Notes under the pieces: generated by a model | What the model saw: only the letters and a program-made list of their open reading frames with translations | What the model was told of the DNA's origin: nothing | Database searches by the model: none | Program-made: the position numbers and the translations under genes | Assembly (NCBI GenBank): GCA_964035545.1 | Contig: OZ037772.1 | Span: forward strand, 8,225,650 to 8,289,649 | Length of the DNA stretch: 64,000 bases | Direction of reading: 5' to 3' | Origin: Bugula neritina | Taxonomy: Eukaryota; Bryozoa; Gymnolaemata; Cheilostomatida; Bugulidae | Part shown: piece after piece, positions 11,824 through 23,764 of the stretch | How positions within the stretch are numbered: position 1 is the first letter of the stretch | Layout of the letters: each line of letters begins with the position of its first letter

Positions 11824-12729
11824 ATGGCCTCAGGGGACTCAGCCCCTGAGGCAGCAACACCACCAGCCCTCACTGTTGAGGCGCTGGTCACAGTCCTTCA
11901 GGGATTGCGAGGGCAAGGACAGGCATCACCTGGTGACAGGTATCGCCTCCAGCCCCCGAATTTCGGAGGAGAAGGAGACGTAGAGCAATTTATCAGGGAG
12001 TTCCAGGATGTGGCCACCATCGCTGAATGGCCAGTACGGGTGCGCATCCTCCAACTCCGGGCCTGTCTGACAGGCCGGGCCAAGAGCTTCGCTCTTGGGC
12101 CTGATGAAGAGCACATCATGCGGGCTCTCAGAGCCCGGTTCGGCCTAACAGCCGAAGAAGCAGCTGATCGTTTGCAGATAATGAAGAGAGACCTGAAGAC
12201 TCCTCTGGAAGATCACGCTAACGAGGTAGAGCGCCTGGCTCAGGCTGCTTTCGGTCAAGCCACTGGCGACGACCGGAAGCGCCTCGTTTATAACGCGTTC
12301 TTCTGGAGCGTGAATCACCCGGACCTGCAGCGATACTGGCTGGCCGCCAAGGTCAACAGTATAGAGGAAGCGCTGGAAATGGGGAAGGCTTACTTCCAGG
12401 TGGAAGAGCCTAGGCGACCGAGCTATACAGCCCGCCAAGTGGTCGAGGAGCATGAGGAGACCACCCCACTTCCAACTCCACAGGTAGCAGCAGCTGCAAC
12501 TAAATCACCCGAGCAGACGCAGCTCACCATGTTACTGGACATGATGAAAGGCCTGCAGGCTACGGTGACGAAGTTGCAGAACGAACAGGCGGATAGGCGG
12601 GCTCCCCGTTCACGGGACAACCCTGTCCGCCCATCTCTGCTAACCTGTTGGGGGTGCGGGGCGCAAGGGCACGTGAGGAGGCACTGCCCTAGAGGCCAAG
12701 GGCCTTTAAACACCCAAGGCTCACGGTAA
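11824..12729 (+). CDS. gag: Gag-like polyprotein of element 1
   Basis: 301-residue open frame starting 50 bases after the 5' LTR. The central part resembles retrotransposon capsid/gag domains: EGDVEQFIREFQDVATIAEW is closely matched in element 2. The C-terminus has one CCHC zinc knuckle, CWGCGAQGHVRRHC (C-x2-C-x4-H-x4-C), the nucleic-acid-binding motif of gag nucleocapsids. It ends in TAA before the pol region, which lies in another frame. The frame is intact. Confidence 0.85.
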   Translation: MASGDSAPEAATPPALTVEALVTVLQGLRGQGQASPGDRYRLQPPNFGGEGDVEQFIREFQDVATIAEWPVRVRILQLRACLTGRAKSFALGPDEEHIMRALRARFGLTAEEAADRLQIMKRDLKTPLEDHANEVERLAQAAFGQATGDDRKRLVYNAFFWSVNHPDLQRYWLAAKVNSIEEALEMGKAYFQVEEPRRPSYTARQVVEEHEETTPLPTPQVAAAATKSPEQTQLTMLLDMMKGLQATVTKLQNEQADRRAPRSRDNPVRPSLLTCWGCGAQGHVRRHCPRGQGPLNTQGSR

Positions 12730-12875
12730 CTTCCGCCAACCGTGGGCCTCACGCCAATCCCATCCGGGATAGGACTCGAAGAGGAGAAGAAGAGACCTCC
12801 ACAGGGTCTGCCGATACCGAGTGGCAGAGGCCACGGAGACCTCGGAGACCGCAAGGTCTACCCGATCCTCTGGCC

Positions 12876-15800
12876 GTGTCACTCGAGACCCGGATGCAGC
12901 TAGAAGAAGCAGGATGGCAGGCACCTCGGAGATCTCGGAGACCGCAAGGTCTACCCGATCCTCCGGCCTGGCCACTCCAGAACCGGTTCGCGGGGTTGCC
13001 CGAGGAGGTTGTGGAGGAGGATTCAGCTTACTCGCAAGAGTACCCCAAGCTACCCTCCCGACCTCAGAAAACCCCCGTTGTCTCTAAGACGAAGAGGAGG
13101 CCCGCTGTGCGGACCCAAGTTGTGTCTCCCCCAGAGACTGACCGCTCCAGGAGCACCCAGCCGTATGGAAGCAGCTACTTCCTGCCCGGAAAGATTTCGG
13201 GTAAAGCTGCCACATTCCTACTGGATACTGGGTGCACTACCAACCTGCTGAGTAGGCATCTCTTTGACACTCTTGGTGCACGAGAGCGGGCGAGCCTCGA
13301 GCCGTATGAAGGTGCGCATGGTACGTTGGCGGACGGATCATGCATTCCTTTCTACGGCGTCATTTCACTACCTGGACGCGTCCGTGATCAAGCAATTCAC
13401 GAGACGTTCATAGTCAGCCAGCTGAAGGAGGACGCCATCCTGGGAATGCCGTTTCTGGAGAAACACCAGTGTCACATGGATTTCCAGAAGTCAGTGGTGG
13501 TGATGGCTGGGAAGGAGCTTGTCTGCATCGAACAAGTTCGGAAGGCCCTTGGTGGGCGGAGTCCAGGTAGTGCGGGACTGCACGGTTCCGGGGAGATCCC
13601 AGGCGACTCTTCGCTGCAGAGTCAACTGCAAGGGGATCGCCGGCCTGGGGGTGGTTGAGGGAACGCACGGAGCGATCCGACTAGCAAACAGCCTGAATCG
13701 GCTAGATTGTCGGCAGGAGCTCCTCGTGCAGTGCATCAACCCCTTCACGGAACCTGTCCGATTATCAACTGGAGCGCTGGTGGGGAAGTACCACTCCATC
13801 CAGGAAGCGGATGTGGGTCCGGCACTGGAGACAGTGGCCGACACCCAGGGGAACCCCCCTCACACCAGACGAGGAGCAGTCCCAGAGCATATGGCTGACC
13901 TATATGATGGAGCGTGTGGAAACTGTACAAGTAGTACTGAACGCCAAGTACTGGCTCAACTACTTGCAGAGTACAGTGATGTCTTCAGTCGTGGCGATGG
14001 AGACATGGGGCTGACCAAGGTCATCTCCCACAAGATACCCCTGGCAGCCGGCACCACTCCCATCAGGCAGCCTACCCGGCGTCTAGGCCCGGAGAAGGAG
14101 AAGGAGGTGAGCCGACAGGTACAGGATCTTCTCGACCGGGATCTGATTGAGCCTGCCCACGGTGCGTGGAGCTCTCCAGTAGTCCTGGTCAAGAAGAAGG
14201 ATGGTAGCTGGAGATTCTGCGTGGACTACCGCAGACTCAACAGTGTTACCATCCAGGACGCCTACCCTCTCCCACGGATAGATGAGTTTCTAGATGCCCT
14301 CGCGGGTAGCAAGTACTTCAGTACTTTGGATCTGCTTAGCGGGTACTGGCAAGTACCCCTCAGTCCTGATGCCCAGGATAAAGCAGCATTCATCACCCGC
14401 GACGGGCTCTGGAAGTAGAAAGTACTGCCATTTGGATTAACGTCCGCTCCGGCAACTTTCCAACGGCTCATGGAGCAGGTCCTCAGTGGGTTACACTGGA
14501 AGACCCTCCTCATCTATCTGGACGACGTCATTGTCATCTCCCCAGACTTCTCGACCCATGTCAGTCGTCTGCGGGAGGTCTTTGACCGTCTCCGGGCAGC
14601 TGGACTGAAGCTAAAGCCCTCCAAGTGTGCACTCCTGCAGCCGGAAGTCACGTACCTTGGCCATGTGGTTGGCCGTGACGGGGTCGCTACCGACCCGGAG
14701 AAGGTACAAGCTGTGAAGGAGTGGACCGTCCCCCGTGACCTCCCTGAGTTGCGTGCGTTCCTGGGCCTAGTAGGGTACTACCGGCAGTACATACCTGGCT
14801 TCGCAGGAGTGGCTCAGCCGTTAAATCGGCTGACCGCAAAGGGGGTCCGGTGGCAGTGGACACAGGAGGAGCAGCAGGCATTTGACCACCTCAAGCAGCG
14901 GCTAATGGAGGCGCCAATTCTGGCGTATCCTGACCCAGCCCAAGAGTACATCCTGGACACTGACGCCAGCGACCACAGCGTGGGAGCTGTCCTGTCTCAA
15001 GTTCAGGGTGGAAGTGAGGTGGTCGTAGCTTACTACAGCAAGACTCTCGCGGCCGCCGAGAAGAACTACTGCACCACTAGGAAGGAACTCCTAGCAGTAG
15101 TCAAGGCGGTCTGTATGGGAGAACGTTCCGTTTGCGAACAGACCATGCATCACTGATATGGCTGTGTAAACGTGCAGAGCCCTTGAGCCAGGTGGCTCGT
15201 TGGCTAGAGATTCTTGCCGAGTTCTCTTACCGGATAGAACACCGTGCTGGCCGGAAGCACGGGAACGCTGACGGCATGAGCCGCCGGCCGGTAGGAGACT
15301 GTAAGCAGTGCCTGCACATTGAGAAGCGGGACGGGGGACCCGCTCGCCTTGACGTGGAAACAGAGTTAGGGGAGGGCGCCGTCTATCGGTGGGAGCACGG
15401 CCATCTTCGGACCGAAACCCACTCAGACGACGTCCAGGCGCTCCACGCCAACCCCACTCTGTACCAGAATGTCAAGGAGCTGTGCCGACTCCAGGAGACG
15501 CTACCCGGCGCGGTAGCGGACATTTTCCGGGCCAAGAAGGAGGGCCGACGACCTAGCGAGGAACAGCAGCGGCAGGGAGACATTGAGTTCCAACTCCTCT
15601 GTCGTCGCTGGGATGCCCTCAAGGTCAGTCCTGATGGCCTCCTGATGATAACGTTAGCAGCAGACAACCGTCAGCAAGAGAGGGACCGCGTCGTCTGTCC
15701 ACGTGCCCTCCGACGGGAACTGATCTGGGACACCCATAAGCAGGCTCATTCTGGAGTCAGTCGGGTCATCAGGTGTCTGCGGCTGCGTTGGTATTGGCCC

Positions 15801-17627
15801 GGAATGACTCGGGACGTACGACTGCGGGTACGGCAATGCGAGGTCTGCCAAGCTAGCAAGCATGGCCGCCCCACGGAAACCACTGGTCGACGCCGGCTAT
15901 ACGCTGGTCGACCGTGGCAAGTAGTGGCGGTAGACCTCGTCGGGCCTATGCCGTTATCCGCCAGAGGGAACACCTGGATACTGGTGCTCACGGACCACTT
16001 TACCCGGTGGGCAGATGCTCTGGCTATTCCAGACGCAACAGCCCCCACGGTGGCCCGGACCCTGGACCAACATGTGTTCTGTTACCTCGGTTTACCCGAG
16101 CAGATACATACGGACCAGGGTGCCCAGTTCCAGTCCCAGCTCATGGGAGACCTCTGCCGGATATGGGGGGTGAACCAGAGTCGGACCACCCCAGATCACC
16201 CGCAAGGGAACGGAGTCGTCGAGCGGAACAACAGGATGTTGGGTGACGCCCTCAGGAGCCTGCTCCTTGGTCGAGGTCAGGAAGAATGGGACGTGGTGCT
16301 GCCGCAAATCATGCGGGCTTACCGCAGCACACCACACTCCGCCACGCAGGAGACCCCAAACTTCCTGATGCTAGGCCGAGAGACGCGGGTTCCGGAACAC
16401 CTGACATACCATGTTCCTGCCCCCGAGTCACCGGTACACGAATATGTGGAGGGTCTGATAGACATCATGGGCAAAGCTCATGATGCACTGCGTACCAAGC
16501 AGTGGCAGACCCGCACAGAGGACTTGGAAGAGCCCCCGTTGTACCAAGTGGGAGACTGGGTCTGGATGGTGAGCTACCGTAGGCGACGCGGACAGTCGGC
16601 TAAACTTCAGCCCAAGTTCGTCGGTCCCTACTGTGTAGTGGAGGTGCTCCCCAACCACACATACCGTGTGGAGCGCTCTGGACAGGTCTCGGTCCAGAGC
16701 GAGCAGCGCCTGAAGCCTTACCATGCCAGCCCAGACGCAGTGGGTGAGGCTCCACCCCTCCTGGAGCCCCACCGCCAGCCCAACCGTCGAGGACGGGCCA
16801 CCCAGCCCCGAGAGGTGGAAATTGTGGTTCCCAGAGAGTCGGACCAGGAGCAGGCCGCCTTGATAGAGCAGCTGGAGCGACAGCAGAGAGAAGAGCGGGA
16901 ACAGGAACAGCGGCAAGCCCTAGGACCACCACCCTCCCTGGGGGAGGACACCCCCACCCCCGTGTTGGGTGAAGGCGGGGACCCCCCTACTAGGGTAGCC
17001 CAGGAGCCACCAACACCACAGGTGCCTGTTCCAATTGAGAGGAGCCAGCGGTCAAGAAGACCCCCCAGGTATCTGGCAGACTATGCTGTAGGGCACCTGG
17101 AGTGGCCCCCTCATGAAGACAACCCACCCAGTACGGACGACCACCCCATCTTGGCTGGAAATTCCCTCCATCACCCCGGAGAATTCCACCAAGAAGAAGA
17201 TTTCACACAGCTAGCACGTGAGTTACAGCTCAAGTTGAATTCTAATCCTGATACCCCTAAGTATAATTTAAACACTGTTATTCAGACACTAGCATCAGCT
17301 ATGGGAATTACCTCGCCAGATACCCAAACAGAGGAGCGTAAGGATACCGAGGAGGCCAGTCGATCCGACTCCCCTCCCCCACCAGCTCCTGTTTTGGCTC
17401 CCGCAGCCAGCAGTACAACACCCCCTCTTCCGAGGTGTGTTCCGCCAGCGTTAGTGGCCCTGACCCCGAACCGGTTGAGCTCCAGCTCACAGCTGGGGAG
17501 GAGCAGGGCAATCTATACGGCGACCACCTCGCAGGCAGAGACGAAGAGGACTCTCCAATACTGGCAATGCCTCGGGCCCTGGTCGCCCGCCAGTATTGGA
17601 TATCTGGAGCACCAGGCAACCAGATAG
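12876..17627 (+). pseudogene. pol: Broken pol of element 1 (protease, RT, RNase H, integrase)
   Basis: Domains in order: aspartic protease (LLDTGCTTNLLS, frame of 12876-13658); reverse transcriptase (13519-14418 and 14470-15156, with LIYLDDVIVIS); RNase H (YILDTDASDHSVGAVL); integrase (HKQAHSGV zinc-binding region, then core motifs VAVDLVGPM, IHTDQGAQF and PQGNGVVERNN) in the frame 15132-17627, followed by a long proline-rich tail. Breaks: a frame change between protease and RT near 13532, an in-frame TAG at 14416-14418 inside RT, and an apparent short deletion near 15105-15125 that shifts the frame. Element 2 has continuous frame across two of these points. A functional polyprotein cannot be made from this copy. 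Confidence 0.9.
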
Positions 17628-17973
17628 AAGAACAGACTCAGCCAACCCACCCACAATTGCCCCGTCACGGGCAGAGTATGGCACTTCCTTACCGAGAGTG
17701 CGTCCTGGATAGCGCAATCGAGGCCTGGTCCCATATCCTCGATCCAAGTACAGAAGAAATAGAAAGCCTGGTGCACCACCTCTAATGATAAAACCGGACA
17801 ACCAGGGGCCGCTGGCAATAGCCAACTGAACTGTAAATGTTCTCGTGTTACGTGTGATTAATCTTAATACTTTCCTGTTAACCGCATATTTTTCTACGTT
17901 TGTGTTTCATTTTTTTTTGTGTGGGATCATTGTTTTGTTATCGAAAAGGGGATGCTTTTCGATGGGGGGAGAA
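17628..17973 (+). other. Element 1 tail between integrase and 3' LTR, with polypurine tract
   Basis: A short non-conserved stretch. An overlapping open frame to 17785 is in the wrong frame and is probably chance. The purine-rich GATGGGGGGAGAA ends exactly at the 3' LTR start and is the expected plus-strand primer. Confidence 0.7.
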
Positions 17974-18535
17974 TGTGATAGATTCTCATCCTCTACTCAA
18001 GTAACTGCGTGTGTCAGTATTATAATTACTGTTGCGTATATTTTGAATGCTGTAATTGTAGCTAAGTTGCACTAGCTTTCTAATGCCTTATTATTGTGAT
18101 TAAGCTTTCAGTATAATGTAATTTTCATTAAATACGCATTTCCAGAGTTATTTTCCCTTTTTGCTATTTTATCGTTTTGCATTAATACTGATACTGGAAA
18201 TTTGTGTAGCTTTTATGAATGCCTTCAATAGGTTGTTATTATAGCTAAATTCTTGGCCTATTGAATTATTCATTCTCCTTTGTCTATTTTTCTTTTGTTA
18301 CTGCCAAGCTTAACTTTCTTTTGTCTGTTGGAACATTCTAGATGTGAATTCTTGTGTATAAAAGCAGGCGAGTTTCCAGTGTAGATTCAGACTACTACTG
18401 GAGCTCGCTGGTAGTAGGACCACATAAGCTGTATTTGATGCTAATAAAGTTATCTTCATTCGTATTCAGATACTTGGCTTATTCTCTCTAGAGCATGTAG
18501 GCACTAGTTGCATTCAAAACCCACAGTTTACTACA
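17974..18535 (+). repeat. 3' LTR of element 1
   Basis: 562 bp, differing from the 5' LTR at two positions (C/T and A/G). Its own poly(A) signal lies in the same orientation as the host gene, so it could terminate host transcripts early. Confidence 0.95.
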
Positions 18536-18760
18536 CACTGATGGTAAATTTTTCTAAACCCCAAACCCCAACCCTTAAACCCCAACGCCAAACTCAAACC
18601 CCCATCCCCATAATCAAACCCTCAATTTCAAACACCCAACCCCATCCTAAACCCTAATAATGAAAATGTGCCATTTCTACCTACTTTGCCATTTGTGCCA
18701 TTATGACCAGTGCCATTATTACCTGTGATATTTTTACCGGTGCCAATTATACCGGACATC
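18536..18760. mobile_element. MITE-A copy 3, right part
   Basis: Continues the MITE interrupted at 11211: C-rich core, then TGCCATTTGTGCC and ACCGGACA. With the LTR element removed it matches copies 2 and 4. Confidence 0.8.
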
Positions 18761-19014
18761 CCAATAGAAAACTCGAAAATAGAGATTTCACAAATAGATA
18801 ATTCGAAAATAAACATTTGGAAAATAAACATTTAGAAAAAAAGAATCGTGATTAAAATAACCTAGCCTGGAGAAGGCTATTCAAATCTGGTCGGGTTCAA
18901 AATGACTGATTGTCAAGGTGGAAAATTTTAAATTATTGAACTATTTGGTAACTAACAACACTTTCGTGATAGCGTAACTGGTGAGTGGGTGACACGACAT
19001 TTTGAAAGTGACAG

Positions 19015-19121
19015 TTGAAAAACACATATTTGGAAAACAGACAACTAGAAAATAGACAATTGGAAAATAGACGATTAGAAAATAGACATTTGGAAAAATG
19101 ACATTTGGAAAATGGCACGGT
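19015..19121. repeat. Degenerate GGAAAATAGAC tandem repeat (intronic)
   Basis: Units such as GGAAAATAGACAATT and TAGAAAATAGACATT in succession, homologous to the tract at 8600 and nearly identical to that at 23026. Confidence 0.55.
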
Positions 19122-19755
19122 CTACTCTGGTGGGAGCTCAACCGGGTCAAGAAAAGCTTAATGGAAACTTAGGCAATTTTAGATTAGAACTATTTGGTAG
19201 CAAACACTATTTCCGTAAAAACCTGATTCTTATGGCGTTTATATTTATTGCTAAAAGTTTTAAATCAGGTAAAATTATTTCATTTAGTAGCTACTAATTA
19301 TTTGGTACTAGTTAATATGTATGTCCAATATATATTCTTTATTAACTCTAAATTATTTTCTCTCTTTCTTTCAAGTTTTAATTTATACTTATACATAGTT
19401 GTGATAAATTTCTATATGATAACTCACTGCACACATCTCCAGTTTTTTTTGTAAAATTAGCGTAACTTAAGCGGTTTACTGTATAATCAAAAGTTCCTAC
19501 CATTAGGCACTCTTTGAACAATTATAAGTCTTTTCTTACTTTATAAAAGCCGTGATGTTACTAATCCAATCATTTCGATTATGATAGTCTGATAATCCAA
19601 CGTGCTGCTCCCTTCGAAAGGAAAAACATAACAAAATACTAGGAAAATATGTATGCAAACATTTTAAACAACTACTCTCACGATAACGTATGTCAATGAC
19701 ATTGGTTTCTGTCATCATTAGAATATCATACTCCATCTTGTTTTCAAAATTACAG

Positions 19756-21579
19756 CTAAAACTGAAGATGCTGTGAAGGTGTCTACAGATATTCCTATCT
19801 GTACAGTTCTCACAAGTAGAATAGAAGCTCTCCTCAAACAGACCATAGCTGTGAACACTGTGAAAGAGTCTGGATACAGTGTGACAGAACTGGTAGAGAC
19901 AACCCAGAGACTGGCACAGAAGTTAGATGGAGAGAAAGCTTTGAAGAAAATTAGAATGTTAGGCAAAATCCTAACAACTCTGCATACTGAACAGCATGCT
20001 GTCCAAGACCAAGCTATTGAATGGGAAAAAGAAAGTCAAACATTCCTTCATCTTCCTCAAACAGAAAGAATCATCTTAGAAAATATTGGAGAGGACAAAT
20101 TGGAAACATTGTCATCTGCCATTAGTCTGCTCCTCGACGATGTGATCGTGGCTTTCCCAACTCTAGACGTTTTTGAAGTCACTGAACAAGCTCGTGACAA
20201 GTTAGTTTCTCCAATCAAAGCTGACAGACTGAAGGGAATTGAGGGACTCGTTTCTGGTCTATTGCTGAACATCATACAGAATAGAGAGTTCCTGTTCCAA
20301 GACTTAGTCTCAGAAGTTACCCGTTTTTCACCAGAGGCAGTTGTCGAAAGTCTGAACCAGATCTACAGAATGAAAGAAGACGTACTAAATAGAGATGATC
20401 AAAGGTTTACAGATTCACAACAAGTGAATGAATTTACTGACAGATACACAGCTTGTGTCAAGTTCTTTGTTGACGATTTTGACTGTTTCCCTCTTCAACC
20501 AAAGCAAGAGGTCAGTTGGTTAGCTTTTCTCATTAGTTAGGATTCGAAATTGACCGCATTATATTCATGTCATACTCTTTGCCCATCATCTTTCTAACGG
20601 TTATTTTTTGGCATGTTTCAGACCGAGAAGATGCTTTTGGAGCTGAAACCTACTGCAGAGGAGTTGAGATGCACGTTGAATGTTTACGATGTGTAAGTTT
20701 AATTGTGTAGTTGTGTTGATATTTTCATTATTCACTTCATTCCTTTCGATACGTCTAAAACTCTTAGCGATATCTCTGCTAACAACACTCTTTCAGTTAA
20801 TAAGTGCAAAGCCAAATATCAAATGTCGTCAGTTTTTGACCTGCAATAAAAAAGTTTTTTTCAAGTGATTTGATTTTGTAACTTTCTTTTGTTTGAGTTT
20901 ATCACGAGTTAGGCCTTTTGGGTGTTGGAATTTGTTTTTATAGTGTGGTGTCTCATTGATGAATTTCAGGTTAATTAAAGGCTATAAAGAAAGAGGTGCC
21001 TTTACACCGAAAGAAGTAAATTTTCTTGCGAGGTAAACAACTATAAAAGCTTTGCAGTTCTAATACTTTTAAAGTAGATTTTCTTATATAAGTCTCACAA
21101 ATGACAGGTTTTTCTATTTGTCGTAAACTCAAGGTTAAACTTGTTTTTAGGAAAGCAATATTCAAGGTGTTGAAAAATTCATTTTACTCAAATTCACTTA
21201 TGATATTTTTAAGCATTCTGTAGTAACTCTTTGAGTTTAAATTTTAGAATTTGATTTACCTGAAACACTAAAACTCAGTAGGTTTTACCACACAGTGCTA
21301 TGTTTGTAGAGTATGCACTTTTCTCCTTTAACATGCTAAACAGTGTTAGCTGTTTTTTCATTAGAAGCCACGACCTCAAAACGTCAGCTTTTTTTGAAAA
21401 AGATTAAACAGTATTTTCTCATCTGAGTCAACTAAAAAACAACTCTTTTTACAGTGAACAGCACAGTCTATGGTCGGCTGCCAACTCCCATCTTGCAAAT
21501 CTGTTGAAGTTCTCCCGAGAAGATGAGAGTGACAAAGAGGTTGGAGAACAGACAACTGAGGAAGGTGTTACTGGTCAAG
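19756..21579 (+). CDS. Helical module 3
   Basis: Exons A3 19756-20510, B3 20622-20692, C3 20970-21032, D3 21455-21579, with the same lengths (755, 71, 63, 125) and phases as modules 1 and 2. The protein begins KTEDAVKVSTDIPICTVL. Exons B-D and their introns are closest to module 1 (for example the shared intron text GGCCTTTTGGGTGTTGGAAT), while exon A and its upstream intron are closest to module 4. That mosaic points to unequal crossing-over or gene conversion. No inactivating change is seen. Function unknown. Confidence 0.6.
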
Positions 21580-21848
21580 GTAGGTTGACATGTGATGTCA
21601 AGTGAGAACTCTTTGTAAGCAGACCGTTATAGCTGTTAAACTGTGAAACTGAATGGTGACACGACGTTTCAAACGTGTCAATTGAAAAATGAACGCTTGG
21701 AAAACAGACAAACCGACAATAGACTGCAGTTCAAAAGTTGAAATTTTGCAAATAAACAATTGTAAAATGAACATTTAAAAAATGAAAAAATATTTAACAT
21801 AGTCTAGTCCAAAAAAAGCTGTTCAAAATTCGGCCCAATCCAAAATAG

Positions 21849-22197
21849 TGTAGTATTTGTGCAATTACTGTGCGTGAGTTTTCTACTTGCGTATTTAGTT
21901 GGCTATTCTACTAGCAATTACTAAGGTAGCTGTCGAGTAATTACTTTTATTATTTACAATACAATACAAAACAAACATTACATCAAATTACACTATAACA
22001 TCAGTCACTACTAATACATGTTTACACTTCAAGCCCTCGCTTACAACAACGTGATGATTGCTAATTGCCCGGGAACTGTCACATGAGTCAGAAATACATC
22101 TTCCAGTTCTCTTTATTGGTTAATACATTGGGGCCTTAGTATTCCCCGAACGGAGAGAGGACGATTCTTATATTAGTACATTGCGTGACCCACTACA
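21849..22197 (-). mobile_element. Solo LTR related to element 2 (minus orientation)
   Basis: A 349-bp insertion with TGTAGT...ACTACA ends, flanked by the 4-bp duplication ATAG (21845-21848 and 22198-22201). Module 1's intron has the uninterrupted sequence at 7807-7820. On the minus strand its start TGTAGTGGGTCACGCAAT and its end (CTCACGCACAGTAATTGCAC) match the LTR of element 2. It therefore arose by LTR-LTR recombination of a related element. Confidence 0.9.
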
Positions 22198-22426
22198 ATA
22201 GCTTATTGGCAACCGAGGAAGGTGTTACTGTTCAAAGTAAGTTGACATGTGATGTCAAGTGAGAATAGAAACTTTTTGGACGCAGATCCATAATAGCTGT
22301 TAAGCTGGGGAACATGAAGTGGTCTTTTTATGTGAAGCTGTATATAGTGATATAATATTTCGCAAAATGTCAATTGGAAATGGAACAATTGAAAAACCAA
22401 CAGATCACCAATAGAAATAAATGACT

Positions 22427-22769
22427 TTAGGTAAAAGTGGGACTGATAAAAATGGCACAGGTAAAAAACGGCACGGGTAAGAATGGCAAAGGTAATAATG
22501 GCACCACTAATAAATGCACAAATAGAAGAGTAGGAAAAAATGGCACACCGATGGTAAATTTTTCTAAACCCCAAAACCATAACCCTTAAACCCCAACGCC
22601 AAACTCTAACCCCCATCCCATAATCAAACCTTCAATTTCAAACACCCAACCCCATCCCAAACCCTAATATTGAAAATGTGCCATTTCTACTTACTTTGCC
22701 ATTTGTGCCATTACGACCAGTGCCATTATTACCTGTGTTATTTTTAACGGTGCCATTTTTACCGGACAT
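22427..22769. mobile_element. MITE-A copy 4
   Basis: Same ends and C-rich core as other copies, in the intron after module 3, at the position homologous to copies 2 and 3. Confidence 0.75.
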
Positions 22770-23025
22770 CCCAATAGAAAACACGAAAATAGAGATTTCA
22801 CAAATAGATAATTCAAAAATAAACATTTGGAAAATGAAAGTTTAGAAAAAAAGAATCAGTGATTAAAACAGCATAGCCTGGAAAAAGCTATTCAAATCTG
22901 GTCGGGTTCAAAATGACTGATTGTCAAGGTGGAAAATTTTAAATTATTGAACTATTTGGTAACTAACAACACTTCCGTAATAGCGTAACTGGTGAGTGGG
23001 TGACACAACATTTTGAAAGTGACAG

Positions 23026-23130
23026 TTGGAAAACACATATTTGGAAAACAGACAACTAGAAAATAGACAATTGGAAAATAGACGATTAGAAAATAGACAT
23101 TTGGGAAAATGACATTTGGAAAATGGCACG
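23026..23130. repeat. Degenerate GGAAAATAGAC tandem repeat (intronic)
   Basis: Near-copy of the 19015 tract, in the intron upstream of module 4. This documents that whole introns were duplicated with the modules. Confidence 0.55.
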
Positions 23131-23764
23131 GCCTACTTTGGTGGGAGCTCAACCGGGTCAAGAAAAGCTTAATGGAAACTTAGGCAATTTTAGATTAGAA
23201 CTATTTGGTAGCAAACACTACTCCCGTAAAAGCCTGATTCTTATGGCGTTTATATTTATTGCTAGAAGTTTTAAATCAGGTAAAATTATTTCATTTATTA
23301 GTTACTAATTATTTGGTACTAGTTAATATGTATGTCCAATATATATTCTTTATTAACTCTAAATTATTTTCTCTTTTCCTTTCAAGTTTTAACTCATACT
23401 TATACATAGTTGTGATAGATTTCTATATGATAACTCACTGCACACAGCTCCAGTTTTTTGTAAAATTAGCGTAACTTAAGCGGTTTACTGTATAATCAAA
23501 AGTTCCTACCATTAGGCACTCTTTGAACAATTATAAGTCTTTTCTTACTTTATAAAAGCCGTGATGTTACTAATCCAATCATTTCGATTATGATAGTCTG
23601 ATAATCCAACGTGCCGCTCTCTTCAAAAGGAAAGACATAACAAAATTCTAGGCAAATATGTATGCAAACATTTTAAACAACTACTCTCAAGATAACGTAT
23701 GTCAATGACATTGATTTCTGTCATCATTAGAATATCATACTCCATCTTGTTTTCAAAATTACAG

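Larger units (their letters stand above)
11212..18535 (+). mobile_element. Gypsy (Ty3-type) LTR retrotransposon, element 1
   Basis: A 7324-bp element with 562-bp LTRs (11212-11773 and 17974-18535) that differ at only two positions. LTRs begin TGTGATAG and end TTTACTACA. A 4-bp target duplication CACT flanks it. Just inside the 5' LTR is TGGTGGCAGCGGTGGGA, a plausible tRNA primer site. A purine tract GATGGGGGGAGAA precedes the 3' LTR. The gene order gag-protease-RT-RNase H-integrase is that of Ty3/Gypsy. The interior is GC-rich compared with the AT-rich host. It inserted into MITE-A copy 3 in the intron after module 2. Internal frames are broken, so this copy is not autonomous. Confidence 0.95.

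Noticed and set aside
17435-17785. Extra ORF at the 3' end of element 1
   Set aside because: Overlaps the integrase tail in another frame and has no counterpart in element 2.
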